From NCBI RefSeq assembly GCF_001558155.1, contig NZ_LOAS01000008.1, positions 124,001-188,000 of the forward strand: a DNA stretch of 64,000 nucleotides, in the 5' to 3' direction. This stretch comes from Aliiruegeria sabulilitoris. Its GTDB lineage: Bacteria; Pseudomonadota; Alphaproteobacteria; Rhodobacterales; Rhodobacteraceae. The first letter of the stretch is position 1; each line of letters starts with the position of its first letter. This document shows, one piece after another, positions 18,035 to 26,948 of this stretch. The notes under the pieces are model-generated. The model saw only the letters and a program-made list of their open reading frames with translations, did not search any database and was not told the DNA's origin. The position numbers and the translations under genes are program-made.

Positions 18035-19403
18035 CACAGTAAAGTGCATCTCGCCGATAGACGGATCGGTATATGCTGAACGACCGCTTCTTGGTACGAA
18101 GGAGGCCTTTGAAGTGGCCGCGCAGGCACGCAGGGCGCAGCGCGACTGGGCTGCCCGGCCCCTTCAGGAACGCATTGCCCTGGTGCGCGCGGGAGTCGCC
18201 GAGATCGGCAAGACAACGGATCGGATGGCGGTGGAACTGGCCCACCAGATGGGCCGGCCGGTGCGCTATGGCGGCGAGTTCGGCGGCTTCAATGAACGGG
18301 CCAGCTACATGGCCGATATCGCAGAGGAAGCGCTCGCCCCGATCGTGATCGAGGACAGCGACGCCTTCCTGCGCAAGATCGAGCGCGAACCGCATGGCGT
18401 GGTGTTCGTTGTCGCGCCCTGGAACTACCCCTACATGACCGCGATTAACACGGTCGCCCCGGCGCTGATTGCCGGCAACACCGTCGTGCTCAAACATGCC
18501 GCCCAGACGATCCTCGTGGGTGAACGCATGGCCGAGGCCTTTCACGCCGCCGGTGTGCCCAAGGACGTGTTCCAGAACGTGTTCCTCAGCCACGACACCG
18601 CCTCGACGTTGATCGCCGGCCGGGCGTTCGATCTCGTCAACTTCACCGGCTCCGTCGGTGGCGGTCAGGCAATGGAACGTGCCGCTGCCGGCACTTTCAC
18701 AGCCGTTTCCACCGAGCTTGGCGGCAAGGACCCGGGCTATGTGCGCGCCGATGCCGACATCCAGGCAGCCGCCGACACGCTGATCGACGGGGCGATGTTC
18801 AACTCCGGCCAATGCTGTTGCGGCATCGAACGGATCTACGTGCATGAGAGCGTGTATGACGATTTCCTCGCCAGATGCGTGGAGATCGTGAAGGGCTACA
18901 AGCTCGGAAATCCCCTCGACGCGGCGACCACCATCGGCCCGATGGCCAATATCCGCTTTGCGAAAGAGGTTCGCGCCCAGATTGCCGAGGCGTTGGAAGA
19001 CGGCGCGGTGGCCCATATCGAGACCTTTGCCGAAGACGACGGCGGCATCTATCTCACGCCGCAGATCCTCACCAATGTCAGCCACGACATGCGTGTCATG
19101 CGCGACGAAAGCTTCGGCCCGGTCGTCGGGATCATGAAGGTGCAGGATGACGAGGAGGCCATCGCGCTGATGAACGACAGCGACTTCGGCCTGACCTGTT
19201 CCATCTGGACCCAGGACAGCGACACGGCCGACGCAATTGGAAAACGCCTGCAGACCGGCACCGTCTTCATGAACCGCTGCGACTATCTCGACCCGGCTCT
19301 GTGTTGGACCGGCTGCAAGGATACCGGTCGCGGCGCCGGCCTCTCGGTTCTGGGCTTCCATGCCCTGACCCGTCCGAAATCCTACCATCTGAAGAAAGCA
19401 TGA
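18027..19403 (+). CDS. NAD(P)-dependent aldehyde dehydrogenase
   Basis: 458 residues. VVAPWNYPY (about 131) and GSVGGGQAM define the cofactor site. The catalytic glutamate lies in TELGGKDPGY and the nucleophilic cysteine in NSGQCCCGIERIYV (three cysteines in a row; the homologous position is among them). It ends with LGFHALTRPKSYH. It would oxidise the aldehyde produced by the neighbouring iron-dependent alcohol dehydrogenase or by amine oxidation. Its start overlaps the NTF2-like gene, and its stop overlaps the next start (ATGA). Confidence 0.92.
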   Translation: MTDTVKCISPIDGSVYAERPLLGTKEAFEVAAQARRAQRDWAARPLQERIALVRAGVAEIGKTTDRMAVELAHQMGRPVRYGGEFGGFNERASYMADIAEEALAPIVIEDSDAFLRKIEREPHGVVFVVAPWNYPYMTAINTVAPALIAGNTVVLKHAAQTILVGERMAEAFHAAGVPKDVFQNVFLSHDTASTLIAGRAFDLVNFTGSVGGGQAMERAAAGTFTAVSTELGGKDPGYVRADADIQAAADTLIDGAMFNSGQCCCGIERIYVHESVYDDFLARCVEIVKGYKLGNPLDAATTIGPMANIRFAKEVRAQIAEALEDGAVAHIETFAEDDGGIYLTPQILTNVSHDMRVMRDESFGPVVGIMKVQDDEEAIALMNDSDFGLTCSIWTQDSDTADAIGKRLQTGTVFMNRCDYLDPALCWTGCKDTGRGAGLSVLGFHALTRPKSYHLKKA

Positions 19404-20554
19404 CGACCATGAAGCTCGTTGGAAACTGGAACTACCCCACCCCGATACGTTTCGGTGCCGGTCGCATTTCCGAGATTGCCGATGCCTGTGCCGCGGCTGG
19501 AATCTCCAAACCCCTTCTTGTGACCGATCGTGGCCTTGCCTCCATGGAGATCACGACCAGGACGCTGGATCTGCTGGAGGCTGCGGGCCTCGGCCGGGCG
19601 ATGTTTTCGGAGGTGGATCCGAACCCGTCGGACAAGAACGTCGAGGCGGGGCTGAAGGCCTATCGCGACGGCGGCTATGACGGTGTCGTTGCCTTCGGCG
19701 GTGGCTCTGGCCTGGATCTGGCCAAGACGCTCGCCTTCATGGCCGGACAGACACGGCCGCTCTGGGATTTCGAGGATATCGGCGACTGGTGGACCCGCGC
19801 CGATCCGGCGGGCATTCACCCGATCGTGGCGGTGCCCACCACCGCAGGCACCGGTTCCGAAGTGGGGCGTGCCGCGATCATTACCAACTCGCAGACCCAT
19901 GAAAAGAAGATCATCTTCCACCCGAAGATGCTCCCGGCAGTGGTCATCTGCGACCCGGAACTGACGGTCGGTATGCCCGCGTTCATCACAGCCGGCACAG
20001 GGCTCGATGCCTTCGCGCATTGCGTCGAGGCGTTCTGTTCGCCGCATTATCACCCGATGAGTCAGGGCATTGCGCTTGAGGGGATGCGACTGGTGAAAGA
20101 ATACCTGCCGCGGGCCTATGCCGACGGCACCGATATCGAAGCCCGGGCCCACATGATGTCGGCAGCCGCGATGGGGGCCACCGCCTTCCAGAAGGGGCTC
20201 GGCGCCATCCACGCGCTCAGCCATCCGATTGGCGCGGTGCATCACACCCATCATGGCACGACCAATGCCGTTTGCATGCCGGCTGTCCTGCAATTCAACC
20301 GGGAACCTTGCGAAGGAACCCTGGCCGAGGCGGCTGCCTATCTGGGGATCGACGGCGGTTTCGATGGCTTCTGCGCCTTTGTCGACGCGTTGAACGCTTC
20401 AATGGGAATTCCCCGGACATTGACGGAGCTTGGCGTCGTAGACCCGGATCTGGATGCGTTGACCCGATCCGCCCTGAACGATCCGAGCACGGGCGGAAAC
20501 CCGGTCGAGATGACGTTCGAGAACACGCGCGCTCTCTTCGAGCAATTGCTGTAG
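19400..20554 (+). CDS. Iron-containing alcohol dehydrogenase
   Basis: 384 residues from ATG 19400, overlapping the aldehyde dehydrogenase stop (an internal ATG at 19409 is possible). GGGSGLDLAKTLAFM binds NAD, PTTAGTGSEVGRAAI follows, and DAFAHCVEAF with HALSHPIGAVHHTHHG supply the aspartate/histidine metal ligands of group III alcohol dehydrogenases. With the aldehyde dehydrogenase it can carry an alcohol group to a carboxylate, consistent with an amino-alcohol substrate for the operon. Confidence 0.9.
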   Translation: MTTMKLVGNWNYPTPIRFGAGRISEIADACAAAGISKPLLVTDRGLASMEITTRTLDLLEAAGLGRAMFSEVDPNPSDKNVEAGLKAYRDGGYDGVVAFGGGSGLDLAKTLAFMAGQTRPLWDFEDIGDWWTRADPAGIHPIVAVPTTAGTGSEVGRAAIITNSQTHEKKIIFHPKMLPAVVICDPELTVGMPAFITAGTGLDAFAHCVEAFCSPHYHPMSQGIALEGMRLVKEYLPRAYADGTDIEARAHMMSAAAMGATAFQKGLGAIHALSHPIGAVHHTHHGTTNAVCMPAVLQFNREPCEGTLAEAAAYLGIDGGFDGFCAFVDALNASMGIPRTLTELGVVDPDLDALTRSALNDPSTGGNPVEMTFENTRALFEQLL

Positions 20555-20816
20555 GCGCCACAAACCCGGGGACCCGAATTCGACCCTCCAATGGACCTGG
20601 CGATCCAACGTCGATGGACCTTGCATTCAAACAGGCCCACTCCCGACACGCGCCCGTTTGCGGGCGGTGTCCGACATGGCAACCGCCACCAGACTCTCGT
20701 CTGGCAGGGGAAACCTCCAGAGTGTCGACGATCCGCCGTGCAAGTTGCTCTCTGAGTTTGGCACCCATCTCGTCGGTCTCGATCCGTTCGCGGATGAGGG
20801 GGCTTTCGGATCTGCA

Positions 20817-22001
20817 TCAGACTTTCTCCTGCAGGTGCGGAAGAGGATGCATCGATTTGATCCATCCGAACAGCAGCGTTGCCGGCAGAACGAGGGCGAA
20901 CAAGGACGCAGCCAACAAGATGGCCCCCATGGGCGAGCCCGTTGCATCGAAGATCCATCCTGCCACGGGCGGCGCAAGGCTGATGATCGCGTAGTAGACC
21001 GTCAGAAAGACCCCCATGCCGGCGGCGCGCCGCTCCGCTGCGACAGCATCGCCGGACATCGCAATGATCACACCAGCGGGCGCCATACCCACCAGGCCGA
21101 AGAGAAGGCTGGCTCCGAGTCCAACTCCGGGAACGACCAGCAGAAGCAGGGCTGCCACTGCGCCGGCCATTGCCACGGCAATGATGCGAGGCCTCTGTCC
21201 CACCCGGTCCGCGATTTGCCCGCACACGGCGCCGGAACCGATCATCAGCCAGCTTCCGATGCTGATGATCGAGGCAGCCGCGAGGACGCCCAGGCCCTGT
21301 GCCTTGAGCATTTCCGGGCCGAAGCTGAGGTACAATATGTAGCCCGCGTTGAACGCCCCCCACGCGACGCCGGCACTAAGGATCAAAGCCCACTCGCGCG
21401 GCAGGAGAAAAGCCGTGCGACCGGGGCGCGCGGTCACGGATACATTGGGCGTTTGATAGAGGGCGAGCACTGCCAGAGCGCTGACGGCGCAATAGGCCGA
21501 TGCGACGGCGAAGGGAACGCGCCATCCGAACTCGGTCGTCAGCCAGGTATGACCGACCTGCCCCATCGCGATGCCAAAGGGCCAACTCATGACGAGGATG
21601 CTCATCGCGGTGGCAATCTCGCGACCTTCGAACAGATCCGCGACCATCTTCGTGAAATAGAGCATCCCGAAGAGTGCGCCGATGCCAGAGATAATCCGAC
21701 CGAAGGTCAGGGCTTCTGGCCCGGCCGCCGCCGCTGCAATCAGCCCGCCAATCGCCAGAACGGCAAGGCCAAGGCCAACGAGCAATCGATCGGAAACGAA
21801 CCTGCCGGACAAGCCGACCGGCAGAGCGAGGAACAGGCCAGGCGCTGTGAAGAGCCCGATCATCATCCCGATCTCTGCATAGCCAAGGCCAAAGGCCGCC
21901 GAGATGCCCTCGCTCGCCGAGGCCGTGGTCTGGAACGAGAAGCCCAAACCAACCCGTGCTGCAAAGAGCAAAGCAAGCATGCGCCAGCGCATCATGCCCA
22001 C
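20817..22001 (-). CDS. MFS transporter
   Basis: 394 residues and about 12 membrane helices. The MFS loop between helices 2 and 3 is seen as GLSGRFVSDRLLVGLG, and a related loop GQIADRVGQRPRI follows helix 8. It resembles CynX/NarK-type or general metabolite MFS permeases; the substrate is unknown. The start overlaps the preceding SnoaL-like gene by 10 bases, so the two form an operon transcribed away from the LuxR-GAF regulator. The 20555-20816 gap between its end and the alcohol dehydrogenase holds nothing recognised. Confidence 0.88.
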   Translation of the reverse strand: MGMMRWRMLALLFAARVGLGFSFQTTASASEGISAAFGLGYAEIGMMIGLFTAPGLFLALPVGLSGRFVSDRLLVGLGLAVLAIGGLIAAAAAGPEALTFGRIISGIGALFGMLYFTKMVADLFEGREIATAMSILVMSWPFGIAMGQVGHTWLTTEFGWRVPFAVASAYCAVSALAVLALYQTPNVSVTARPGRTAFLLPREWALILSAGVAWGAFNAGYILYLSFGPEMLKAQGLGVLAAASIISIGSWLMIGSGAVCGQIADRVGQRPRIIAVAMAGAVAALLLLVVPGVGLGASLLFGLVGMAPAGVIIAMSGDAVAAERRAAGMGVFLTVYYAIISLAPPVAGWIFDATGSPMGAILLAASLFALVLPATLLFGWIKSMHPLPHLQEKV

Positions 22002-22405
22002 CCGATTTGCCGCAGGGCCTGCGCGTCATTCCAGATCTTCGTCACGTGACGGATTTTTCCGTCGGCGAAGGTCATGACATGGGCGTAGTCAGAGACCACG
22101 ACCTTGCCGGTCGGAGGTACCGGGCCACCGTCCCCCGTCTGGGTTCCGTGAAACTGGGCTGTTGCCACGACCCTGCCGCGCCCCTCATCAACGGCAAAAG
22201 CCGTCAGCTCGTAATGCCCGTTCGGGATCGGACCCAGCAGTCCTTTCATCCAATCGGCATAGGCCTCAAGCGAGGAGATTTCGGCCAGCGCATCCGCCTG
22301 GCAGGCAAACCCCGCGTTGTCGCTGCAATAGGACTTGCATGCTGCCCAGCCCAGGCCGGTCTCGCAGGCCTCGAAGAAGTCTCGCGCTGTCCGTTCAATC
22401 GTCAT
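21992..22405 (-). CDS. SnoaL-like / NTF2-fold protein
   Basis: 137 residues from ATG 22405, preceded by GAGGAGAG. TIERTARDFFEACETGLGWAA and the following FACQADAL, DWMKGLLGPIPNGHYEL fit the SnoaL-like polyketide-cyclase fold family. It could act on, or sequester, the solute moved by the MFS protein encoded next to it. A longer frame extends upstream but lacks a good ribosome site. The divergent gene is a LuxR-GAF regulator. Confidence 0.82.
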   Translation of the reverse strand: MTIERTARDFFEACETGLGWAACKSYCSDNAGFACQADALAEISSLEAYADWMKGLLGPIPNGHYELTAFAVDEGRGRVVATAQFHGTQTGDGGPVPPTGKVVVSDYAHVMTFADGKIRHVTKIWNDAQALRQIGWA

Positions 22406-22578
22406 GGCCCTCTCCTCTTGTCCAAGTTCCCAAAGAATGCAGGCGTGGGGAGAGCGGCGGTATCGGGCAGATGATGTAAACTGCCGCCCGCCGATGCTGT
22501 ATTTGAATACAGCATCTGCAGGATTGCCAGAGCGAGAGCGCTGCCCCACGATGGATCTGGTATCGTCCCAGAAGGATT

Positions 22579-23397
22579 ATGTGCGCATTGCCCGATGATG
22601 TTCTCAGCACCCGCGAATACGAGATTGCTCAGGCCTATGCGCAAGGCGAGACCTATCAGGCGATCGCGGCCCGGCTGAACATCGCTCCCTCTACCGTGCG
22701 CACCCATCTGGCCACGATCTATCGAAAGCTCGAGGTTTCGTCGAAGATCGCGCTTCGCGCCAGGTTGGGCGGGGAACAGCCCGATCCCGGCGTTCAGATC
22801 GACCACGCTGCGGTCATATCAGAGCTCGCGCTGAGCCTTGAGGATGCGCTCCGCCGTGAGCAGGCCCTCGGTGAGGTCTTGCGCATCATCAGCCGGTCAC
22901 GCGGGGACAGCGACATGGTCATGTCCGCAATTCTCGGATTCGCGCTGGAACTCTGCGAGGCAGAGTTTGGAATTCTCTTCGACTACCGGGGTGATCGGCA
23001 GTTTGCAGCGGGCCATTCACGGGGAATCCCGGAGCCCTTTCAGGACTGGCTTGACGCGCAGGGATGTTTCCAGGTTAGCCAAAGCACGGGGCTGGGGCGC
23101 GTTGCTGCCAACCACTGCATGGTCAATATCTACGACGTTCGGGCCGAAGAGATCTTCCAGAGCGATGATCCGTTGCGCTACGCCACGGCCATTCTCGGAG
23201 GCGCCCGCTCGTTCGTCGCCATTCCCATGATGTCCGGCGACAAACTCACTGGCGCCTTCACGATCTATCGGCAAAGCGTCCGCCCGTTCAGCGAGCCGGC
23301 AACCGCCTTGGCGCAGATCTTTGCCGACCAAAGCGTCATCGCGCTCGAAAACGCTCGACTGGTCAGCGCCTTGCGAGTGAAGGCGGTCTCGACATGA
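22579..23397 (+). CDS. LuxR-type HTH and GAF domain regulator
   Basis: 272 residues. An N-terminal LuxR-type helix-turn-helix (about 7-60, LSTREYEIAQAYAQGETYQAIAARLNIAPSTVRTHL and YRKLEV) precedes a GAF domain (about 105-262, with GFALELCEAEFGILFDYRGD and FVAIPMMSGDKLTGAFTIYR). This order, HTH first and sensor last, is the reverse of most LuxR regulators. I recall it from longer proteins that continue into cyclase or kinase domains, so the product may be a C-terminally shortened relative. It diverges from the SnoaL/MFS operon and probably regulates it. Confidence 0.8.
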   Translation: MCALPDDVLSTREYEIAQAYAQGETYQAIAARLNIAPSTVRTHLATIYRKLEVSSKIALRARLGGEQPDPGVQIDHAAVISELALSLEDALRREQALGEVLRIISRSRGDSDMVMSAILGFALELCEAEFGILFDYRGDRQFAAGHSRGIPEPFQDWLDAQGCFQVSQSTGLGRVAANHCMVNIYDVRAEEIFQSDDPLRYATAILGGARSFVAIPMMSGDKLTGAFTIYRQSVRPFSEPATALAQIFADQSVIALENARLVSALRVKAVST

Positions 23398-23883
23398 CAG
23401 ATGATGCCTCCCCCAATGTGCTGAGTGGTGTCTGGCGTCAGCGCTGATTGGAGAGATTCAGGGGTTTGAGCGACAGAGGGTTCTGGTTCATCGAAGCCGC
23501 CATGGAGCGAAGATGGACACGAAACCCGGAACATCGAAGAATGCCGCTGACAAGCTGGTCCGAGGGACCAAGCCGTCGTGGGCGCCACAATTTGGGGCGG
23601 CGATTGCAGACGTCAGTCCTTGTCTGCCCGGAGCCCACACGCGGCCGGTCCCGGCCCGCGCATGTAGTGTTTCTCCGGCTGGTATCGGCACCGAAGCCTT
23701 TGCATCACCTGATGCAAGAGAGACGCAATGCGCATGTCGCTTTCCCTTCTTTGCTGGTCTTGTCAGCGGCAAATTGGACCGTCTACCGGGTGGTCTATGA
23801 GCCAGCCAATCTGGGCGTGACCGGCGCCTTGGTACATCAGTAACAAACCGGGTTCTGGTCCATGGCTTCTGGCGGGCCTCAAC
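23398..23883. other. Intergenic region with insertion-sequence debris
   Basis: No intact gene is visible in these 486 bases. The left part carries the start of a probable IS3-type transposase (23513-23566). The remainder shows only short unrelated frames. No terminator with a T-tract was found for either flanking gene. Confidence 0.45.
23513..23566 (+). pseudogene. IS3-family transposase OrfA, first codons only
   Basis: The peptide MDTKPGTSKNAADKLVRG matches, from memory, the first residues of IS3-type OrfA proteins common in alphaproteobacteria. Immediately after this the expected RRKTxxxYS helix-turn-helix region is missing and the frame runs into unrelated sequence. It is read as a truncated 5' end of an insertion element. 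Confidence 0.4.
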
Positions 23884-25389
23884 TCAAGCTTCCTTGACAG
23901 TCTCTTTGAGGGCCTTCCCTCGCAGTCCGACAAAGACCGCAAGCGCCACAAGCCCTATGCAAAGAACCAAAAGGACCATTGAGATCGGTCGGTCGGTGAA
24001 GATCCACAGGCCCTCGCGCGAGATCAGCATCGAACGGCGAAAGTTGTTCTCGACGATGGGGCCGAGGATCGTCCCGATCACCACCGGCGCCAAGGGGTAG
24101 TCGGCGGCGCGCAGCAAGATCCCGAGCAACCCGAAGCCGAACATCACCCAGAGGTCGAACACGGAAGATTGCAGCGCAAAGGTGCCAATGGCACAGAGCA
24201 CGAGGATCGTGGGGATGAGCGAGGATTTCGGCAGCCGTAGCAGTCGGACGAAGACCGGCACCAGAAGGAAGCCAAGGACCAGAAGGAACAGATTGGCGAG
24301 GATGTAGACGAGGAAGATCCCGCCAACGACCTCTGGTCGGTCGGCGAAGAGGGCCGGTCCGGGAAAGAGGCCGAGGATCAACAAGGCCCCCATGAGCACG
24401 GCGGTGGTGGCATCGCCGGGAATGCCAAGCGACAGCGTCGGGATGAGCGCTCCGCCACAGGTTGCATTGTTGGCGGCTTCGGTGGCGACAACCCCGCCTT
24501 CGGCACCTTCGCCGTACCCCTCTTCGGGCTTCGCGACCGCTTTCGCGACGGCATAGGAGGTGAAAGCGCTGATGTCGCCACCGGCCCCCGGGAGGGTTCC
24601 GAAAAACGTGCCTATTGTCGACGAACGCAGAAGGTTGGGAATGTGCCCGGCGATGAGCTTCAGCGAGCGCAGGCCCGGGCGTGCCGGCTTCGGGACCTCG
24701 CCGGTGATCTTGTCCCGACCGATGAGTTGCCAGGCCATTTCCGAGACGGCGAAGAGGCCGACAACGATCGAGACGATGTGGAAACCGTTCAGCATCTGGT
24801 AGCTGTCAAAGGTGAAGCGGTAGCCCGTCGACAGCTCGTCGGTGCCGATGGTCGCGATCAGCATTCCGAGCATGCCGGCGAGCAACCCCTTGGTCGTGGC
24901 TTCGCGCGAGACAACGGCGATGGAAAGAAGGCCGAGAACCCCCAGGAGGGTAAGCTCCGGCGGGCCGAACCGTGTTGCGAAAGCGGCCAGCAACGGCGCA
25001 AAGAGAATGAGAAGAAGCCCGCCAAAGAGCCCGCCGATGGACGAAGCACAGATGGCGAGACCGAGCGCGTCGGCCGCGCGGCCTTTCTGCGCCATCGGGT
25101 AGCCGTCGAACAGTGTTGCCGCGGCAATGGGCGTTCCCGGAATACGCAGCAGAATGGCCGAAATCGCGCCCCCGCAGGAACCGCCGACGAAGACAGCGAT
25201 CAACAGCCCCAGCCCCGCGAGCGGCTCGACATAGAGGGCGACAGGCAAGAGCAGAACCACTCCCATGAGCGGGCCGAGACCTGGCAGGGCGCCGATGACA
25301 AGGCCCAGAATGACCCCGAGGAAAGTCAGCAGCAGAACCTCGGGACTGGCCATGAGTATCGCGCCGCTATAGAGCATTTCACCGATCAT
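23884..25389 (-). CDS. tctA: Tripartite tricarboxylate transporter large permease (TctA)
   Basis: 501 residues from ATG 25389, 11 bases after the TctB stop; the frame runs further upstream only through tctB. It has about 12 membrane helices and the TctA signature stretches VIGALPGLGPLMGVVLLLP and GTLPGAGGDISAFTSYAVAK, followed by GGALIPTLSLGIPGDATTAVLMGAL. It forms the translocation channel for a carboxylate or sulfonated/sulfated organic anion captured by the TctC protein. The sulfatase upstream suggests a sulfate-ester-linked substrate. Confidence 0.92.
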   Translation of the reverse strand: MIGEMLYSGAILMASPEVLLLTFLGVILGLVIGALPGLGPLMGVVLLLPVALYVEPLAGLGLLIAVFVGGSCGGAISAILLRIPGTPIAAATLFDGYPMAQKGRAADALGLAICASSIGGLFGGLLLILFAPLLAAFATRFGPPELTLLGVLGLLSIAVVSREATTKGLLAGMLGMLIATIGTDELSTGYRFTFDSYQMLNGFHIVSIVVGLFAVSEMAWQLIGRDKITGEVPKPARPGLRSLKLIAGHIPNLLRSSTIGTFFGTLPGAGGDISAFTSYAVAKAVAKPEEGYGEGAEGGVVATEAANNATCGGALIPTLSLGIPGDATTAVLMGALLILGLFPGPALFADRPEVVGGIFLVYILANLFLLVLGFLLVPVFVRLLRLPKSSLIPTILVLCAIGTFALQSSVFDLWVMFGFGLLGILLRAADYPLAPVVIGTILGPIVENNFRRSMLISREGLWIFTDRPISMVLLVLCIGLVALAVFVGLRGKALKETVKEA

Positions 25390-25399
25390 TTTTTCGATC

Positions 25400-25891
25400 C
25401 TACCAAGACAGGGCGATGCCGAACTGGCCGCGCGGCAGGACGACGTCCAGCAATCCGCCAAAGACGAGCGAGAGCGCCACGGTGACGGAGAGCGGAACGG
25501 CGATCAATTGGATCGGGGCACGTTCGCCGGCGAGATACATGATCAGCGCCATGAAGAACGGTGTCGAAACCAGATACCCCAACACACCAAGCGCTTCCAG
25601 ATAAGCGGCAAAGGCCAGCAGCATCGCCGCGGGCCGGGCGAGTTCGACCACGGAAATCCCGGGGCGGGATTGGCGGCGCGCTGCCCACAGCCGTGGTACA
25701 AGTGTCAGAACAAGAACGGCCGCAATGGCGATCCCCAGTGCCTCAGGGTAACTCGCCGCGTTGGAATAGGGTCCGCCCGAGGCGATCCCCTGTTCGACCA
25801 TGTCGCCGCGGGTTTGCTGGAAGACCAGCGCAACGACCGCGACGAAAATGGCGGCAACGGAAAGCTCTGCATGGAGTGTTTTAAGTCGCAT
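25400..25891 (-). CDS. tctB: Tripartite tricarboxylate transporter small permease (TctB)
   Basis: 163 residues with four predicted membrane helices: LSVAAIFVAVVALVFQ, ALGIAIAAVLVLTLVP, AAMLLAFAAYLEALGVLGYLVSTPFFMALIMYLAG, and a last one through VALSLVFGGLLDVVLP. This is the size and layout of the poorly conserved TctB subunit. It lies between the binding protein and the large permease genes, as usual. Confidence 0.85.
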   Translation of the reverse strand: MRLKTLHAELSVAAIFVAVVALVFQQTRGDMVEQGIASGGPYSNAASYPEALGIAIAAVLVLTLVPRLWAARRQSRPGISVVELARPAAMLLAFAAYLEALGVLGYLVSTPFFMALIMYLAGERAPIQLIAVPLSVTVALSLVFGGLLDVVLPRGQFGIALSW

Positions 25892-25915
25892 GGGACCCTC
25901 CGGGTGCGCGGTGAC

Positions 25916-25943
25916 TGCGGCGTGACGGTCTTGTCACACCGCA
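25916..25943 (-). promoter_or_regulatory. Intercistronic stem-loop between tctC and tctB
   Basis: Stem TGCGGCGTGAC (25916-25926) with GTCACACCGCA (25933-25943): ten Watson-Crick pairs and, in the minus-strand RNA, one G-U pair around a six-base loop. It lies directly after the binding-protein gene, like the other binding-protein hairpins in this window. Confidence 0.65.
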
Positions 25944-25952
25944 ACCATTCGA

Positions 25953-26948
25953 TCAATTCAGGGATTTCAGCTGTTCTTCTTCCCAGGCCAGGGCATCCCC
26001 CATGGCGCGCAACTGGTCCGCAACCGGGCCGACGACCGATTGGTATTCCTCCGGAGCGAAGCCAAGAATGTTGAAGCCGAGATTGGCGATTTTCTCCTGG
26101 ACTTCGGTGCGCTCCAACGCCCGGCCCATGGCTGCGGAGAGCACCTCCACGCGGTCTGCGGGCGTGTCAGGATGCACGATCCACCAGGTCCAGCCCATCG
26201 GCGCGAGGCCCGACAGGCCGAGATCGATATCGAGATCGGCAATGCTCTTTGCGTCGTGATAGGTCTTCTTGGCACCCGGCAGTTCGGACAGAACCAGAAG
26301 CACATTTGCCTGATCGCGGTTCTGCAGATAGGCAGAGGGCGTATGGAACGCGAAGTCGAGGATACCCGCATAGAGATCCTTGTGCGAATCCGGGTCCGAC
26401 GGATAAGGAATGTTCTGCGCCACGACGCCGTAGGATTGCAGCACCTTTGCGATCACCATGTGCGGAAGGTTGTTGCGCGATCCGGTGGAATAGCGCAGCT
26501 CGCCCGGATTTTCCTTCCCCCAGGCCATCATGCCTTCGAAGTCGTCCCAACGGGTTTCGTCCTTGCGGCCGACAATCGAGAATGCGTTGGAAACAGCCGC
26601 GTAGAGCGGCGTGAAGTCTTCGTAGGTCCAGTCAGCCTTTCCGAGAACGGGCATCAACACCAGAGGTGCGACATAGCCATCGATCACGGTGTAACCGTCC
26701 GCAGGTTTAGCCATTGCGGTCTGAAATGCCTTGGTCCCCGCCGCTCCCGGGGTCGAAACCACGGGCATGGAAACACCGAGTTCGTCCGACATCGCCTCGG
26801 CGATGATCTGGCTCGCGGCCATGGCGCCGCCGGGTGCCCAGGGAAAGATGTTCTCTACGGTGCGTGCGGGGAAATCCTCGGCCTGCACCAGGCTCGCGGC
26901 ACTTACCAGCATTGCGGCCAGCGTCGTCGTTCGGCTCCAGAGTCTCAT
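25953..26948 (-). CDS. tctC: Tripartite tricarboxylate transporter substrate-binding protein (TctC/Bug)
   Basis: 331 residues from ATG 26948, whose A is shared with the sulfatase stop (TAATG). The signal peptide covers about residues 1-22 (ending VQA), followed by FPARTVENIFPWAPGGAM, the usual opening of Bug-type binding proteins. A longer frame overlaps the sulfatase gene and is not used. The product captures the solute in the periplasm and hands it to TctAB. Translational coupling to the sulfatase supports a shared substrate. Confidence 0.9.
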   Translation of the reverse strand: MRLWSRTTTLAAMLVSAASLVQAEDFPARTVENIFPWAPGGAMAASQIIAEAMSDELGVSMPVVSTPGAAGTKAFQTAMAKPADGYTVIDGYVAPLVLMPVLGKADWTYEDFTPLYAAVSNAFSIVGRKDETRWDDFEGMMAWGKENPGELRYSTGSRNNLPHMVIAKVLQSYGVVAQNIPYPSDPDSHKDLYAGILDFAFHTPSAYLQNRDQANVLLVLSELPGAKKTYHDAKSIADLDIDLGLSGLAPMGWTWWIVHPDTPADRVEVLSAAMGRALERTEVQEKIANLGFNILGFAPEEYQSVVGPVADQLRAMGDALAWEEEQLKSLN

